DNA of 64,000 bases from CAYRGC01 sp964601225 (GTDB lineage: Bacteria; Patescibacteriota; Gracilibacteria; Peribacterales; Peribacteraceae): assembly GCA_964601225.1 (NCBI GenBank), contig CAZRMM010000002.1, positions 1 through 64,000 of the forward strand. Direction: 5' to 3'. Below the pieces are notes generated by a model. It worked only from the letters and a program-made list of their open reading frames with translations, had not been told where the DNA came from and made no database searches. Shown here one piece after another: positions 53,354 to 61,710 of this stretch. How positions within the stretch are numbered: position 1 is the stretch's first letter; each line of letters opens with the position of its first letter. A program made the translations under genes and the position numbers.

Positions 53354-53612
53354 TTTTTCTTCGCGAGAATCAGGCTTTGGCACGGAGAGCAGCCATGAAG
53401 ATCCTCTTGCAAAGAAACCGCCTTTCCGCCACACTGGCGCGGCTTTCCGACCGATCACGGTGCTCCTGCCCGCAAGGGTCCTGCACAGAAGCGTGAGAAG
53501 ACGTCGGATCGGCGACCTCCCCGTGAGTGCTCGCCGCACGCGCCAAGGATCTCCCATCGCCGACTCCACCTGGGAACCTTTTCTCCTTTTCATCCCTCTT
53601 TTCCCTCCGTTT
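53354..53612 (+). other. rpsB upstream region / long leader, no gene seen
   Basis: About 260 nt between the divergent hypothetical gene and rpsB. No ORF with coding character and no tRNA. The last 45 nt are strongly pyrimidine-rich (CTTTTCTCCTTTTCATCCC, then TCTTTTCCCTCCG). Ribosomal-protein operons headed by rpsB often carry an autoregulatory leader, but I could not assign a specific fold. Confidence 0.4.
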
Positions 53613-54335
53613 ATGCCCATTCCTTCCGAAAAGCAGCTCCTTGAGCACGCGTGTCACATCGGCCACCGCCGCGAAAAGTGGAATCCCAAGATGAAGCCGT
53701 TCCTGTACGGCGTCCGCAAAGGCATCCACGTCTTCGATCTCAGCAAGACCAAGGAACACCTGAGCACGGTCTGCGACCACATGAAAAAACTCCAGAGCGA
53801 GGGAAAGACGATCCTCTTCGTCTCCACCAAACAGCAGAGCATCCCGATGGTCGAAAAGATCGCCGATGCCATCACGCAACCGATGGTGACGAAAAAGTGG
53901 ATCCCGGGACTCCTCACCAACTGGCCCACGATCAAGCGCCGTCTCAAGTACTACCTCGACCTCCAGCGCTCGTTCCAGACCGGTGAAATTGAAAAGTACA
54001 CGAAAAAGGAACAGACGAGCCTCAGGAAACAACTCGCAAAATTGGAGAACGCACTCGGCGGTATCGCAAAGATGAACGGGCTGCCCGATGCCGTCTTCGT
54101 CGTCGACGCCATTCGCGATCGCGTTGCCGTTCTTGAAGCCAGCAAATTGAACATTCCGATCTTCGGCATTTGCGACAGCAACGCCGACCCCGATCTCTTC
54201 ACGGCGTTCATTCCCGCCAACGACGATGCCGTGAACTCCATCAACCTCATCCTCTCGACCATCGAGGAAGAACTCGCTTCCGCTCCGAAGAAGACCGCGG
54301 CCGCCAAGACCGAGAAAACGCCTGTCGCCGCATAA
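53613..54335 (+). CDS. rpsB: 30S ribosomal protein uS2
   Basis: A 240-residue uS2. Typical blocks are LEHACHIGHRREKWNPKMKP, FLYGVRKGIHVFDLSKTKEH, FVSTKQQS, WIPGLLTNWPTIKRRL and PDAVFVVDA, with the IPIFGICDSNADPDLF segment near the end. The start ATG 53613 (MPIPSEKQLL) is right for the family. It lies directly upstream of tsf, the conserved rpsB-tsf pair. A short A/K-rich tail follows the core. Confidence 0.96.
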   Translation: MPIPSEKQLLEHACHIGHRREKWNPKMKPFLYGVRKGIHVFDLSKTKEHLSTVCDHMKKLQSEGKTILFVSTKQQSIPMVEKIADAITQPMVTKKWIPGLLTNWPTIKRRLKYYLDLQRSFQTGEIEKYTKKEQTSLRKQLAKLENALGGIAKMNGLPDAVFVVDAIRDRVAVLEASKLNIPIFGICDSNADPDLFTAFIPANDDAVNSINLILSTIEEELASAPKKTAAAKTEKTPVAA

Positions 54336-54410
54336 GCAAGAAGCTCTAAGCCTTACGCTTCATCACCGGGTGATACCCGCCAACGATCCATCCCCTTCCC
54401 CTCACCTACC

Positions 54411-55181
54411 ATGGCCATTTCAGCCGCCGACGTCCAAGCCCTCCGCGCCCGCACGGGCGTCTCCATTCTCGCTTGCAAGGAAGCACTTGAGGAATCCGGA
54501 GGCGACCAGGAGAAGGCCATTGAAATTCTCCGCAAACGCGGCATCGCCCAGGCGGTGAAAAAGGCCGATCGCGGCCAGAGCGAGGGCGGACTCTTCCTTG
54601 CCGAAAAGGCCGGAATGGCTGCCGTCGTCTGCGTCAAGTGTGAAACGGACTTCGTCGGACGCTCCGACGCCTTCGTTGCCCTCGGCCAACAGATCGCCGA
54701 CATGGTGGTGAAGGACGGCATGTCCGCCGCCAAAGCGAAGGCCCAGGCGATGATCCCGGACGCCATCAACAAACTCGGTGAGAACATCGGTCTCGGCGAA
54801 ATGAACGAGATCTCCGCGCCGGTCATCGGCTCCTATGTCCACAGCAACCGCAAGATTGCGGTGATCGTCGGCTTGGACGGGGGCGACACGGCGAAGGCTA
54901 AGGATGTGGCCATGCACGCCGCGGCCATGAATCCCCTCTATGTGACGCCGGAAGAGATCCCCTCCGACGTCGTCGCGAAGGAGAAGGAAATCTGGAAGGA
55001 GCAGATGAAAAATGAGAAGAAGCCCGAGGCCGTCCTCGAGAAGATCATGCTCGGCAAGGAGAAGAAGTTCCGCGAAGAGAACGCTCTCCTTAAGCAGCCG
55101 TTCGTGAAGGATCAGAACCAGTCCGTGGAGCAGTACCTCGCTGGCGCCAAGGTGAAGAGCTACTTGCGGATGACGGTCTAA
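54411..55181 (+). CDS. tsf: Elongation factor Ts
   Basis: Guanine-nucleotide exchange factor for EF-Tu, 256 residues. The N-terminal UBA-like domain starts ISAADVQALRARTGVSILAC, followed by the TDFVGRSDAFVALG motif that contacts EF-Tu and a C-terminal dimerisation/coiled region (EVLKQPFVKDQNQSVEQYL-like end). It lies 75 nt after rpsB, with a pyrimidine-rich leader, and is followed by an intrinsic terminator. Confidence 0.96.
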   Translation: MAISAADVQALRARTGVSILACKEALEESGGDQEKAIEILRKRGIAQAVKKADRGQSEGGLFLAEKAGMAAVVCVKCETDFVGRSDAFVALGQQIADMVVKDGMSAAKAKAQAMIPDAINKLGENIGLGEMNEISAPVIGSYVHSNRKIAVIVGLDGGDTAKAKDVAMHAAAMNPLYVTPEEIPSDVVAKEKEIWKEQMKNEKKPEAVLEKIMLGKEKKFREENALLKQPFVKDQNQSVEQYLAGAKVKSYLRMTV

Positions 55182-55199
55182 GCATTGCGTCTCGACTCG

Positions 55200-55226
55200 A
55201 AAAGCGCGGCAGAGCCGCGCTTTTTT
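55200..55226 (+). terminator. Intrinsic terminator of rpsB-tsf
   Basis: AAAAGCGCGGC-AGA-GCCGCGC followed by TTTTTT: stem 55204-55220 and a T6 tail. A second GGCAGGC/GCCTGCC hairpin follows at about 55238-55258. Confidence 0.9.
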
Positions 55227-55273
55227 GTAACTCGCGAAGGCAGGCTTTGCCTGCCTGCAGCGACTCTTTGCGG

Positions 55274-55318
55274 GAAGGGTGGGTCCGCGGGAGGGACACC
55301 CGAGGTGGCCCTTCCGCG
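55274..55318. repeat. 45-nt dispersed repeat, copy 1
   Basis: A GC-rich sequence (GAAGGGTGGGTCCGCGGGAG... GGTGGCCCTTCCGCG) matching 61656-61700 over 45 nt with one mismatch. It can fold with GAAGGG/CCCTTC outer and GGGTCC/GGA-CCC inner pairing. Located between two convergent genes, right beside the stop at 55323. Confidence 0.8.
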
Positions 55319-55322
55319 CCAA

Positions 55323-56975
55323 TTACCACTTATGCCACGGCATCTCGATCTGATCGAGAGGAATGTCGTCAATGGAAGCGGGCGAAGGCTTGAGAACCTT
55401 CGCGATCCTTCGACGAAGGGCAAGAGCCGATCCCACGGAAAGCATTCCCACGGTTCCGAGCGTGATACCGAGAGCCGTCTTGCCGCCGCCCGCGGAAGAT
55501 TGCATCACCGGCGCTGCGGCATGCATGGCGGAAGAAGAAGACGCCCGCGCGACAACGGCACCGCGACGACATTGGACGCAATTTGCACCGCCGTCACACT
55601 GTTCACCCGTGTCAATCACTCCGTCTCCACACGTGGGGAAACGACAAGTTCGGCGGCAATGGTCAGGTACCCGATCGGAGTTTTCGCTCGCGCTGTCACA
55701 CTGTTCGCCGGCCTGGACGATACCGTCGCCGCATATCGCGATATGACATTCGTTACTGCAGGAATCGTTCGGAACGCGGTTACCGTCATCGCATTGCTCT
55801 CCAATCTGTATGATACCGTCGCCGCAACGGGCCTTTCGACACAGTGACGTACACGTATCGGCATCGGAATCATTGCCGTCGTCGCATTCTTCACCGCGCT
55901 GCACCGCGGCATCGCCGCAGCGGGGAACACGGCACTCGTTAGTGCAAAGATCGTTCTGGATGCGATTCCCGTCATCGCACTCTTCGCCAAGATTGACGAT
56001 GCCATCGCCGCACGTCGCGCGGTAGCAGGTATTGCTGCAATTGTCGTTCTGAATCTGATTGCCGTCGTCGCATTCCTCGCCGGTATTCAGAATGCCGTCA
56101 CCGCAGCGGGAATACGAACACGTATTGCTGCAGTTGTCGTTCGGGATCCTGTTACCGTCATCACATTCCTCACCGGGTTCGACGACGTGATTGCCACAAA
56201 CGGGAACCGGCGTGAACAGGGTCGGCCCCATCGCGGGAGCGGAACTGGGAGCTTGCGAAGAAGACGAGGGGGGAGGAGGCGGAAGCGACGAGCTCTGTGC
56301 TTCACTGGAACTGGAAGAAGAAGCCGGTACGCTCGTCGCAGCGAAGGTAATGGGCTGAGCTGGAGGCAAGGGCGGTGCCTCGGAAGACGAAGCGGGAGCG
56401 GAGGAAGCCGCGGGAACAGCCGCGGGAACAGGCATGGGCGTCGCCGCAGCGGAAGCCACGGAAGATGCAACGGCGGCAGAGGAAGAGCATTTGTACACAA
56501 ACGCCCATTTGCATCCGCCGGAGCAGCGCCCTGCTGCGTCACACACCGGAGGGGCACAGTAACTTCCGCACTGTCCCCCGTTGCTCTTAAAGCGCGTCTC
56601 GGTCTTCAACTGTCCGGTCACCGGATCGACGACGTACACCTGCTCCGTCTGCGGCTCGCACTCTTCGCCGATCTGCGGAGTGATGAGTGCGTCTCCGCAG
56701 TACAACATTCGACAATCCGTCGAACAATCGCTGTATCCGTTGAAGCGACCTTTATCGCATTCCTCGGAACCATCCACCACTCCGTTTCCGCATGTATCGC
56801 CTCCCGCCGCCCGCGAAGAAACAGTCACGCTCTGCGTCGGGCATCCCGGATACCCGTACGGCTTCCCAACACAATCCGTAATCACGTCCGCGGTGAGACG
56901 ACTCGTCGCAAGCACAACCGTGACAGCGCTGAGCGCGCTCACGATGAGCCAAAGACGGTTATGGAATTTGTTCAT
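55323..56975 (-). CDS. Surface protein with DUF4215-type cysteine repeats
   Basis: A 550-residue protein: signal peptide (LIVSALSAVTVVLATSRLTA), an N-terminal cysteine-rich region including one repeat unit, a long Ser/Ala/Pro linker (about 165-250), seven tandem repeats of about 35 residues with CGDGIVNLGEECDDGN and D-x-CSNxC, a second linker, one C-terminal membrane helix (ALGITLGTVGMLSVGSALAL) and a cytoplasmic tail of about 30 residues. These DUF4215 / Myxococcus cysteine-rich repeats occur in secreted and surface proteins and probably form disulfide-bonded rods. It is not an LPXTG protein, so it is membrane-anchored. TAGAAT (56986-56991 region) lies 12 nt before the ATG. Confidence 0.82.
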   Translation of the reverse strand: MNKFHNRLWLIVSALSAVTVVLATSRLTADVITDCVGKPYGYPGCPTQSVTVSSRAAGGDTCGNGVVDGSEECDKGRFNGYSDCSTDCRMLYCGDALITPQIGEECEPQTEQVYVVDPVTGQLKTETRFKSNGGQCGSYCAPPVCDAAGRCSGGCKWAFVYKCSSSAAVASSVASAAATPMPVPAAVPAASSAPASSSEAPPLPPAQPITFAATSVPASSSSSSEAQSSSLPPPPPSSSSQAPSSAPAMGPTLFTPVPVCGNHVVEPGEECDDGNRIPNDNCSNTCSYSRCGDGILNTGEECDDGNQIQNDNCSNTCYRATCGDGIVNLGEECDDGNRIQNDLCTNECRVPRCGDAAVQRGEECDDGNDSDADTCTSLCRKARCGDGIIQIGEQCDDGNRVPNDSCSNECHIAICGDGIVQAGEQCDSASENSDRVPDHCRRTCRFPTCGDGVIDTGEQCDGGANCVQCRRGAVVARASSSSAMHAAAPVMQSSAGGGKTALGITLGTVGMLSVGSALALRRRIAKVLKPSPASIDDIPLDQIEMPWHKW

Positions 56976-57010
56976 GAATTTCTCTTTATTCTACCAGAAA
57001 TCTCTCCCTG

Positions 57011-57040
57011 AGAAAAGGGGTGGGTTTCCTCCCGAAACCC
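57011..57040 (-). terminator. Possible terminator after the 44-residue ORF
   Basis: On the minus strand GGGTTT-CGGGAGG-AAACCC followed by ACCCCTTTTCTC. The stem is good; the T run is short and interrupted. Confidence 0.45.
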
Positions 57041-57093
57041 GCATCGGCAAAGAGGGCGCGTCAGCACCCTCGTCGCTCTTATTGCCGAAGCAC

Positions 57094-57228
57094 TCAACGG
57101 AGGAGTTGGGCGGCCATCTCGGCAAACTCGGTTCCACCGGCGGTAGCCAGGGGGATCAAGAGCGCGAGGAAGACGCCGATGAGGCTTTCGGTGCGTGAAA
57201 GCGTGCGGGAGAGGGCGATCTTCTTCAT
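57094..57228 (-). CDS. Small membrane protein (44 aa) behind a consensus promoter
   Basis: A 44-codon frame, beginning MKKIALSRTLSR and ending EFAEMAAQLLR, with one predicted membrane helix (LIGVFLALLIPLATAG) after a basic N-terminus. It may be a single-pass peptide or a cleaved signal-like peptide. It is preceded by the best sigma70 promoter in the window (TTGACA-16-TATAAT with TGC extended -10) and a leader of about 33 nt (pyrimidine-rich, CCTTCCCAATTCTTCCC), and followed by a hairpin. The overlapping longer frame (56972-57262) lacks protein character. Strong expression is predicted, function unknown. Confidence 0.6.
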   Translation of the reverse strand: MKKIALSRTLSRTESLIGVFLALLIPLATAGGTEFAEMAAQLLR

Positions 57229-57261
57229 GGGAAGAATTGGGAAGGAAATGTGTTTGATGCA

Positions 57262-57289
57262 ATTATAGCAGAATATTATTATTTGTCAA
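57262..57289 (-). promoter_or_regulatory. Consensus sigma70 promoter
   Basis: TTGACA (57284-57289), 16-nt AT-rich spacer ending in TGC, TATAAT (57262-57267). It is a perfect match to both consensus hexamers. Confidence 0.85.
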
Positions 57290-57370
57290 ATACACCCCCC
57301 ACGCAGGCTGATAGACGGAGGACGCCAAAGCGATTTTACTTCTCACGAAATTTCCGGTAGAATGTGCCTT

Positions 57371-57739
57371 ATGACAAAAGGAAAAATTGTGATCGCCGAA
57401 GACGACGCCGTACTCCGCAGTCTCTATGTCAAGAAGTTTTCGGTGGAGGGTTACGAGGTCGTGACGGCAGAGGATGGCGAACAGGCGGTAAAGACGATTC
57501 AAGAGCAAAAGCCGAATATGGTCATCCTCGATATTCACATGCCGAAGATGGACGGATTCCAGGTGCTTCAGCAGTTCCCGAAGGCTTCCCGCACCTTCCC
57601 CGTGATCATGCTCACGAACTTCGACCAGTCCGACTTCAAGCTCAAAGCCATGGAGCTCGGCGCGGACGACTATTTCGTAAAGAAGGACATGACGATCAAG
57701 GCCCTGGTCGACATGGTGGGCCGGCACGCGCATCTGTAA
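57371..57739 (+). CDS. Stand-alone response-regulator receiver (CheY-like) protein
   Basis: A 122-residue single receiver domain: acidic pair in IAEDDAVLRSL, phospho-acceptor Asp in MVILDIHMPKMDG (about 54), Thr in MLTNF and the conserved Lys in DYFVKKD. There is no output domain, so it presumably signals through protein interaction. No histidine kinase is in the window. The start ATG 57371 follows TAGAAT (57358-57363) by seven nt; the earlier ATG at 57362 would overlap the promoter. Expected to be leaderless. Confidence 0.9.
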   Translation: MTKGKIVIAEDDAVLRSLYVKKFSVEGYEVVTAEDGEQAVKTIQEQKPNMVILDIHMPKMDGFQVLQQFPKASRTFPVIMLTNFDQSDFKLKAMELGADDYFVKKDMTIKALVDMVGRHAHL

Positions 57740-57817
57740 GACGTAAAAAACGCAAGAGACATAAAGGTCGCACGGTTCTTTTTCGTCTTCTGCGTCTTTG
57801 CGCCCCGTGCGTCTTCG
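57740..57817. repeat. Microrepeat palindrome, unit AAGACGYA
   Basis: Left arm (from 57738) has AAGACGTA, AAAACGCA, AGAGACATA and CGCACGG; right arm to about 57820 has CGTCTTC, TGCGTCTTTGCG, CCGTGCG and TCTTCGTC. It lies between the convergent stops of the receiver and phospholipase D genes. Confidence 0.6.
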
Positions 57818-59062
57818 TCACAACTTAAACCATGCCAACCAGCGCCGATACCAAGAAAGTGACGGCGGAGAATCGACGGGTTCACTCTGAAGAATATCAT
57901 CGCGGAGCACCCGGCGAAGCTTCAGAATGGCCGGAGATGTTTCCCCGCGCAAAAGAACATTCACTTCCCCCATGCTGTCGAGCGAGGAGGCCATGAAATT
58001 CGCCGATCCGACGAAGGCCGTCTCTTTGTCGATCAACATGATTTTCCCATGCACGATGCGCGGATAGTAAAACACTTGAACGCGCTTCTTATTCCCTCCT
58101 TCCAACAATCGGGCCACGGCCTGCTGATTCGCATTATGATGCAGATCTGGATCGGCCGGGACGATGACCGTCACCCGGACCCCTTGTTTGCTGCGTTCCA
58201 CAAGTGCGTCCACGATTTTTTGATCCGAGAAATAACAATGCTCGATGACAATCGTCTCTTTTGCCCGCGCGACGAGATCCATGACTACGGGTCGGATTTC
58301 GCGACGATGATCGACGTTCAGCACGAGACGTTCCGAATTCGTCGGCGACTGCACCTCACCGCGCGTGAGGTAGTGCTCAATAAAATGACTGCCGCGCAAT
58401 TCAACCATGTAATCATGCCATTCCTGATCGTATTCATCCGCGATGTTCATTCCCGTCAGCAGGAAGATACGATCGTCGATGATAAACACCTTCGCATGAT
58501 CGTTATGCGCTTCGAGCGTGATCTTGATGTTTTTGTGCCCCCAGAAACGCTTCCAAAGCGGGTCGGGCGATTGCTGCGTAGTGACGAAATCCTGATTCGT
58601 CTCGAAAAAATCTCCGACGGATTCCTTGAAGATTTCCACGCGTACCCCGCGATCGGCTATTTCGACCAATTCCTGCGCCATGCGTCTGCCGAGCTTGTCG
58701 TCTTTCCAGATGAACATCTGAATGACGACCGTGTGCTTTGCGCGACGAAGTAACCGAAATATGCGCGGGAACGCTTCGCGGTCCACCCAGAGGCGCGGGC
58801 GATCAAGCCGACTGGCTTCCTGCAGAGGCTTCGGGGAATACAGAAGCACGGCAAATCGCAACCGATAAAAAAGCTTCCAGCCGCTCACGCGTCGATGCCC
58901 GTGGGCGCCGAAAACATAACTATAGGCACCACGAACAATGGATCGCAAGGACCGCCGCTGGAAGAATTCATGGAAAGAAACGATAGTCTTGGCCTTGGAA
59001 AGAGCCCTCAGGCGCCTTCCAGTGTAGCGGACGGGTCGCACGCGAGGCCACGGAACGATCAT
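57818..59062 (-). CDS. Phospholipase D-family protein (cardiolipin synthase-like)
   Basis: A 414-residue protein with two HKD motifs: HAKVFIIDDRIFLLTGMN (about 187) and HGKIMLIDKETAFVGSAN (about 336). This is the arrangement of bacterial cardiolipin synthases, which join two phosphatidylglycerols, but cardiolipin synthases usually have N-terminal membrane helices and this protein has only a basic N-terminus. A nuclease or other transphosphatidylase role is therefore possible. ATG 59062 is taken as start; GTG 59071 is an alternative. The C-terminus (LSWYRRWLAWFKL) is amphipathic and could bind membrane. Confidence 0.85.
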   Translation of the reverse strand: MIVPWPRVRPVRYTGRRLRALSKAKTIVSFHEFFQRRSLRSIVRGAYSYVFGAHGHRRVSGWKLFYRLRFAVLLYSPKPLQEASRLDRPRLWVDREAFPRIFRLLRRAKHTVVIQMFIWKDDKLGRRMAQELVEIADRGVRVEIFKESVGDFFETNQDFVTTQQSPDPLWKRFWGHKNIKITLEAHNDHAKVFIIDDRIFLLTGMNIADEYDQEWHDYMVELRGSHFIEHYLTRGEVQSPTNSERLVLNVDHRREIRPVVMDLVARAKETIVIEHCYFSDQKIVDALVERSKQGVRVTVIVPADPDLHHNANQQAVARLLEGGNKKRVQVFYYPRIVHGKIMLIDKETAFVGSANFMASSLDSMGEVNVLLRGETSPAILKLRRVLRDDILQSEPVDSPPSLSWYRRWLAWFKL

Positions 59063-59124
59063 CGCTGCCACTAGGGAAAAAGCGTGTTTTCTGCTAGAAT
59101 GTTACGATACCGCTGAACTCCGAC

Positions 59125-61614
59125 ATGCAGCCCCTCATCCTGTCCATCGGCGCGCTCGCCTTCCTTGCCGGAGGCACCTACGCGTTTTTTGCTTTCATGC
59201 GGCGCAGTGCGGACCATCGGCGAGAAAAAGATCTCGTCTTCCTCCAGGTTCTCGTCCCGAAGAAAGAAAGTAAGGAAGACAAGGAAGTCGAATCGGAGCA
59301 GTTTTCCTCTGGAAAAGACTTCCGGGAGGTGCTTGGCATCATGGATCACCTGTACCAGTCGCTCCACAGCCTCTACTCAGGAAAATTCAAGACGCTCTGG
59401 CGCGGACGGAATTTTTTCTCGGTGGAATACGCCGCGCTCGCCGGTGAGATTCTCTTTTTCATCGTGTGCCCGCGAAAGATCGCGCACCTGATCGAGAAGC
59501 AGATCACCTCGTTCTATCCGGACGTCATCGTCGACGAAGTGGAGGACTACAACATTTTCACGAAGGAATCGGTGACGGCGACGGAGCTGCTCGTACCTGC
59601 GAAACACTGGACCTCCGCGTTCAAGACGTACCAGCAACTCAAGAGCGACCCGCTGAACACCATCACGAACGCGTTCAGTAAGCTCGCGATCGACGAGGGT
59701 GCTGCGGTGCAGTTCGTTCTTCGTCCGGCGAAGCCGGGCTGGCAGAACAAGCTCCAGAAGGAAGCAGCCTCGCTCATCAACCCCAAGAAGAAATCGGGGA
59801 GCGCCTGGTGGAGCCCGCTGACGTGGATCCGCGCCGTCTTCAATATCCTCGGCGGCGACGACTCCCCCGTCGATCTCAAGGAACAAGAACATTCGACGGG
59901 CGAACGTGTTTCCCAGGCCGTCGAGGAATACTCCAAAGCCATCGACGAAAAAGCGAGCAACCCCGGGTACGAGACCGTAATCCGTCTCGTGACCTCGGCC
60001 AAGAGCCAGACCCGCGCTCAGACGCTTATGGAAGGCGTGGTGGCGGCGTTCTCGCAGTTCAACGACGTGCGCGGCAACCGGCTGCGAAAAGCAAAGCTCG
60101 TCAACCACGCGCGTCTCGTGGAACAGTTCATCCGTCGCGCCCCATACCGCACGCCGTATCAGGCCCTGCGTTACCCGTCGCTTCTCCTCGGTACCACCGA
60201 GCTGGCGAGCTTCTTCCACCTGCCGAACATCAAGTACAACAAGGTCGAGACGATCAAGTGGCAAAACTACAAGACTGCCCCCGCCCCGAAGGACCTACCG
60301 GGCGACGGCCTCTTCCTCGGGCACAACGTGTACCGCGGCGAAAAGAAAAAGATCTTCATCGAAAATGAAGACCGCTTCCGGCACTTCTACATCATCGGTC
60401 AGACCGGTACGGGCAAATCGTCGATCATCCAGCTCATGGCGCGCCAGGACTTCCACAACGGCAAGGGCGTGTGCGTCGTGGATCCCCACGGCTCGCTCAT
60501 CGAGGACTTGCTCCCCTACATCCCCCGCTCCAGAGCCGACGACGTCATCTACTTCAATCCCGCGGACATCGAGCGTCCCATGGGCTTCAACATCCTCGAG
60601 GGCAAGACCCCGGAGGAGAAAGACCTCATCGCCCTGGACGCCATGAACATGATGGTGAAGATGTTCGGCGAAGAAATTTTCGGACCGCGCATTCAAGACT
60701 ACTTCCGTAACGGCTGCCTCACCCTCATGGACGACGATGACGAGGGCGGCGCGATTACCGACCTCGTGCGCCTCTTCACCGACGACGAGTGGCAGAAGTA
60801 CAAGGTCGCCAAGGTGAAGAATCCCATCGTGCGCTCCTTCTGGGAGAAACAGATGGCAGCCACCGGCCAGCGCGAGAAGCAGGAAATGATCCCCTACTTC
60901 GCCGCGAAGTTCGGCCAATTCACGACCAACACCCTCATCCGCAACATCGTCGGCCAAACCAAGAGTGCCTTCGACATGTCGGAAGTGATGAACTCCGGAA
61001 AGATCCTCCTCATGAACCTCTCGAAGGGTCTCATCGGCGACATCAACTCGAACCTCCTCGGTCTCATCGCGGTGAACAAGATCCAGGTGGCGGCCATGCG
61101 CCGCCAGCGCGAGGACGCGTCCAAGCGCAAGGACTTCTTCCTGTACATCGACGAGTTCCAGAACTTCGTCACACCCTCCATCGAATCGATCCTCTCCGAG
61201 GCGCGTAAGTACCGCTTGGGCCTCATTCTCGCCCACCAGTACCTCGATCAGCTCGAGAAGGAGAGCAAGCTCGCGGGCTCCGTGAGCCTGAAGGGCGCCA
61301 TCTTCGGCAACGTGGGTTCCATGATGTTCTACCGCATCGGTCCCCAAGACGCGGAAGTGGCCGCCAAGCAGATGGCCCCGGCTTTCTCCGAAGCCGACCT
61401 CGTGAACTCCGACTTCTTGAAGGGCGCGATGAAGCTCTGCATCCATGGCCAGTCCTCGCGTCCGTTCTCGATCGACGTGCCCGCACCCTGGAAGGACAAC
61501 ACATACCAGAAGGACGCCCAGGCCGGCGAAGCATTCAAGCAGCTGTCTCGCTTGAAGTACGGCCGCGCAAAGGAATTCGTCGACCGAGAGATTCTGCGGA
61601 GAATCGGGTCGTAA
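59125..61614 (+). CDS. VirD4/TraG-like membrane ATPase, paralogue 2
   Basis: An 829-residue homologue of 14768-17407. It has one N-terminal membrane helix (LILSIGALAFLAGGTYAFF), a middle domain, and a motor domain with Walker A GQTGTGKSS (about 424), VVDPHGSLIEDL, ERPMGFNILEGKT, Walker B LYIDEFQNF (about 672) and SEARKYRLGLILAHQYLDQL. Blocks such as GPRIQDYFRNGCLTLMDD are almost the same in both proteins. It probably powers a type IV secretion-like or DNA-uptake system. TAGAAT (59095-59100) and TACGAT (59104-59109) are candidate -10 boxes. It is convergent with the SLH-sortase gene. Confidence 0.86.
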   Translation: MQPLILSIGALAFLAGGTYAFFAFMRRSADHRREKDLVFLQVLVPKKESKEDKEVESEQFSSGKDFREVLGIMDHLYQSLHSLYSGKFKTLWRGRNFFSVEYAALAGEILFFIVCPRKIAHLIEKQITSFYPDVIVDEVEDYNIFTKESVTATELLVPAKHWTSAFKTYQQLKSDPLNTITNAFSKLAIDEGAAVQFVLRPAKPGWQNKLQKEAASLINPKKKSGSAWWSPLTWIRAVFNILGGDDSPVDLKEQEHSTGERVSQAVEEYSKAIDEKASNPGYETVIRLVTSAKSQTRAQTLMEGVVAAFSQFNDVRGNRLRKAKLVNHARLVEQFIRRAPYRTPYQALRYPSLLLGTTELASFFHLPNIKYNKVETIKWQNYKTAPAPKDLPGDGLFLGHNVYRGEKKKIFIENEDRFRHFYIIGQTGTGKSSIIQLMARQDFHNGKGVCVVDPHGSLIEDLLPYIPRSRADDVIYFNPADIERPMGFNILEGKTPEEKDLIALDAMNMMVKMFGEEIFGPRIQDYFRNGCLTLMDDDDEGGAITDLVRLFTDDEWQKYKVAKVKNPIVRSFWEKQMAATGQREKQEMIPYFAAKFGQFTTNTLIRNIVGQTKSAFDMSEVMNSGKILLMNLSKGLIGDINSNLLGLIAVNKIQVAAMRRQREDASKRKDFFLYIDEFQNFVTPSIESILSEARKYRLGLILAHQYLDQLEKESKLAGSVSLKGAIFGNVGSMMFYRIGPQDAEVAAKQMAPAFSEADLVNSDFLKGAMKLCIHGQSSRPFSIDVPAPWKDNTYQKDAQAGEAFKQLSRLKYGRAKEFVDREILRRIGS

Positions 61615-61655
61615 AGAACCTGCCCTGAGCAACTCCAAAGAAGCGACGATGAATC

Positions 61656-61700
61656 GAAGGGTGGGTCCGCGGGAGGGACGCCCGAGGTGGCCCTTCCGCG
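61656..61700. repeat. 45-nt dispersed repeat, copy 2
   Basis: Matches 55274-55318 with one mismatch (G for A in the inner stem region). Again it lies between two convergent genes, just outside the stop of the minus-strand gene at 61711. Confidence 0.8.
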
Positions 61701-61710
61701 AAGCGAAGCG

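Noticed and set aside
53354..53612. tRNA or known riboswitch before rpsB
   Set aside because: No cloverleaf and no recognisable riboswitch core could be drawn by eye.
55323..56975. Cysteine-repeat protein as an LPXTG substrate for the sortase at 61711
   Set aside because: No LPXTG-like motif precedes its C-terminal helix, and a tail of about 30 residues follows the helix, unlike a sorting signal. The LPPWL motifs at 20355 are also unsuitable because they lie on the cytoplasmic side.
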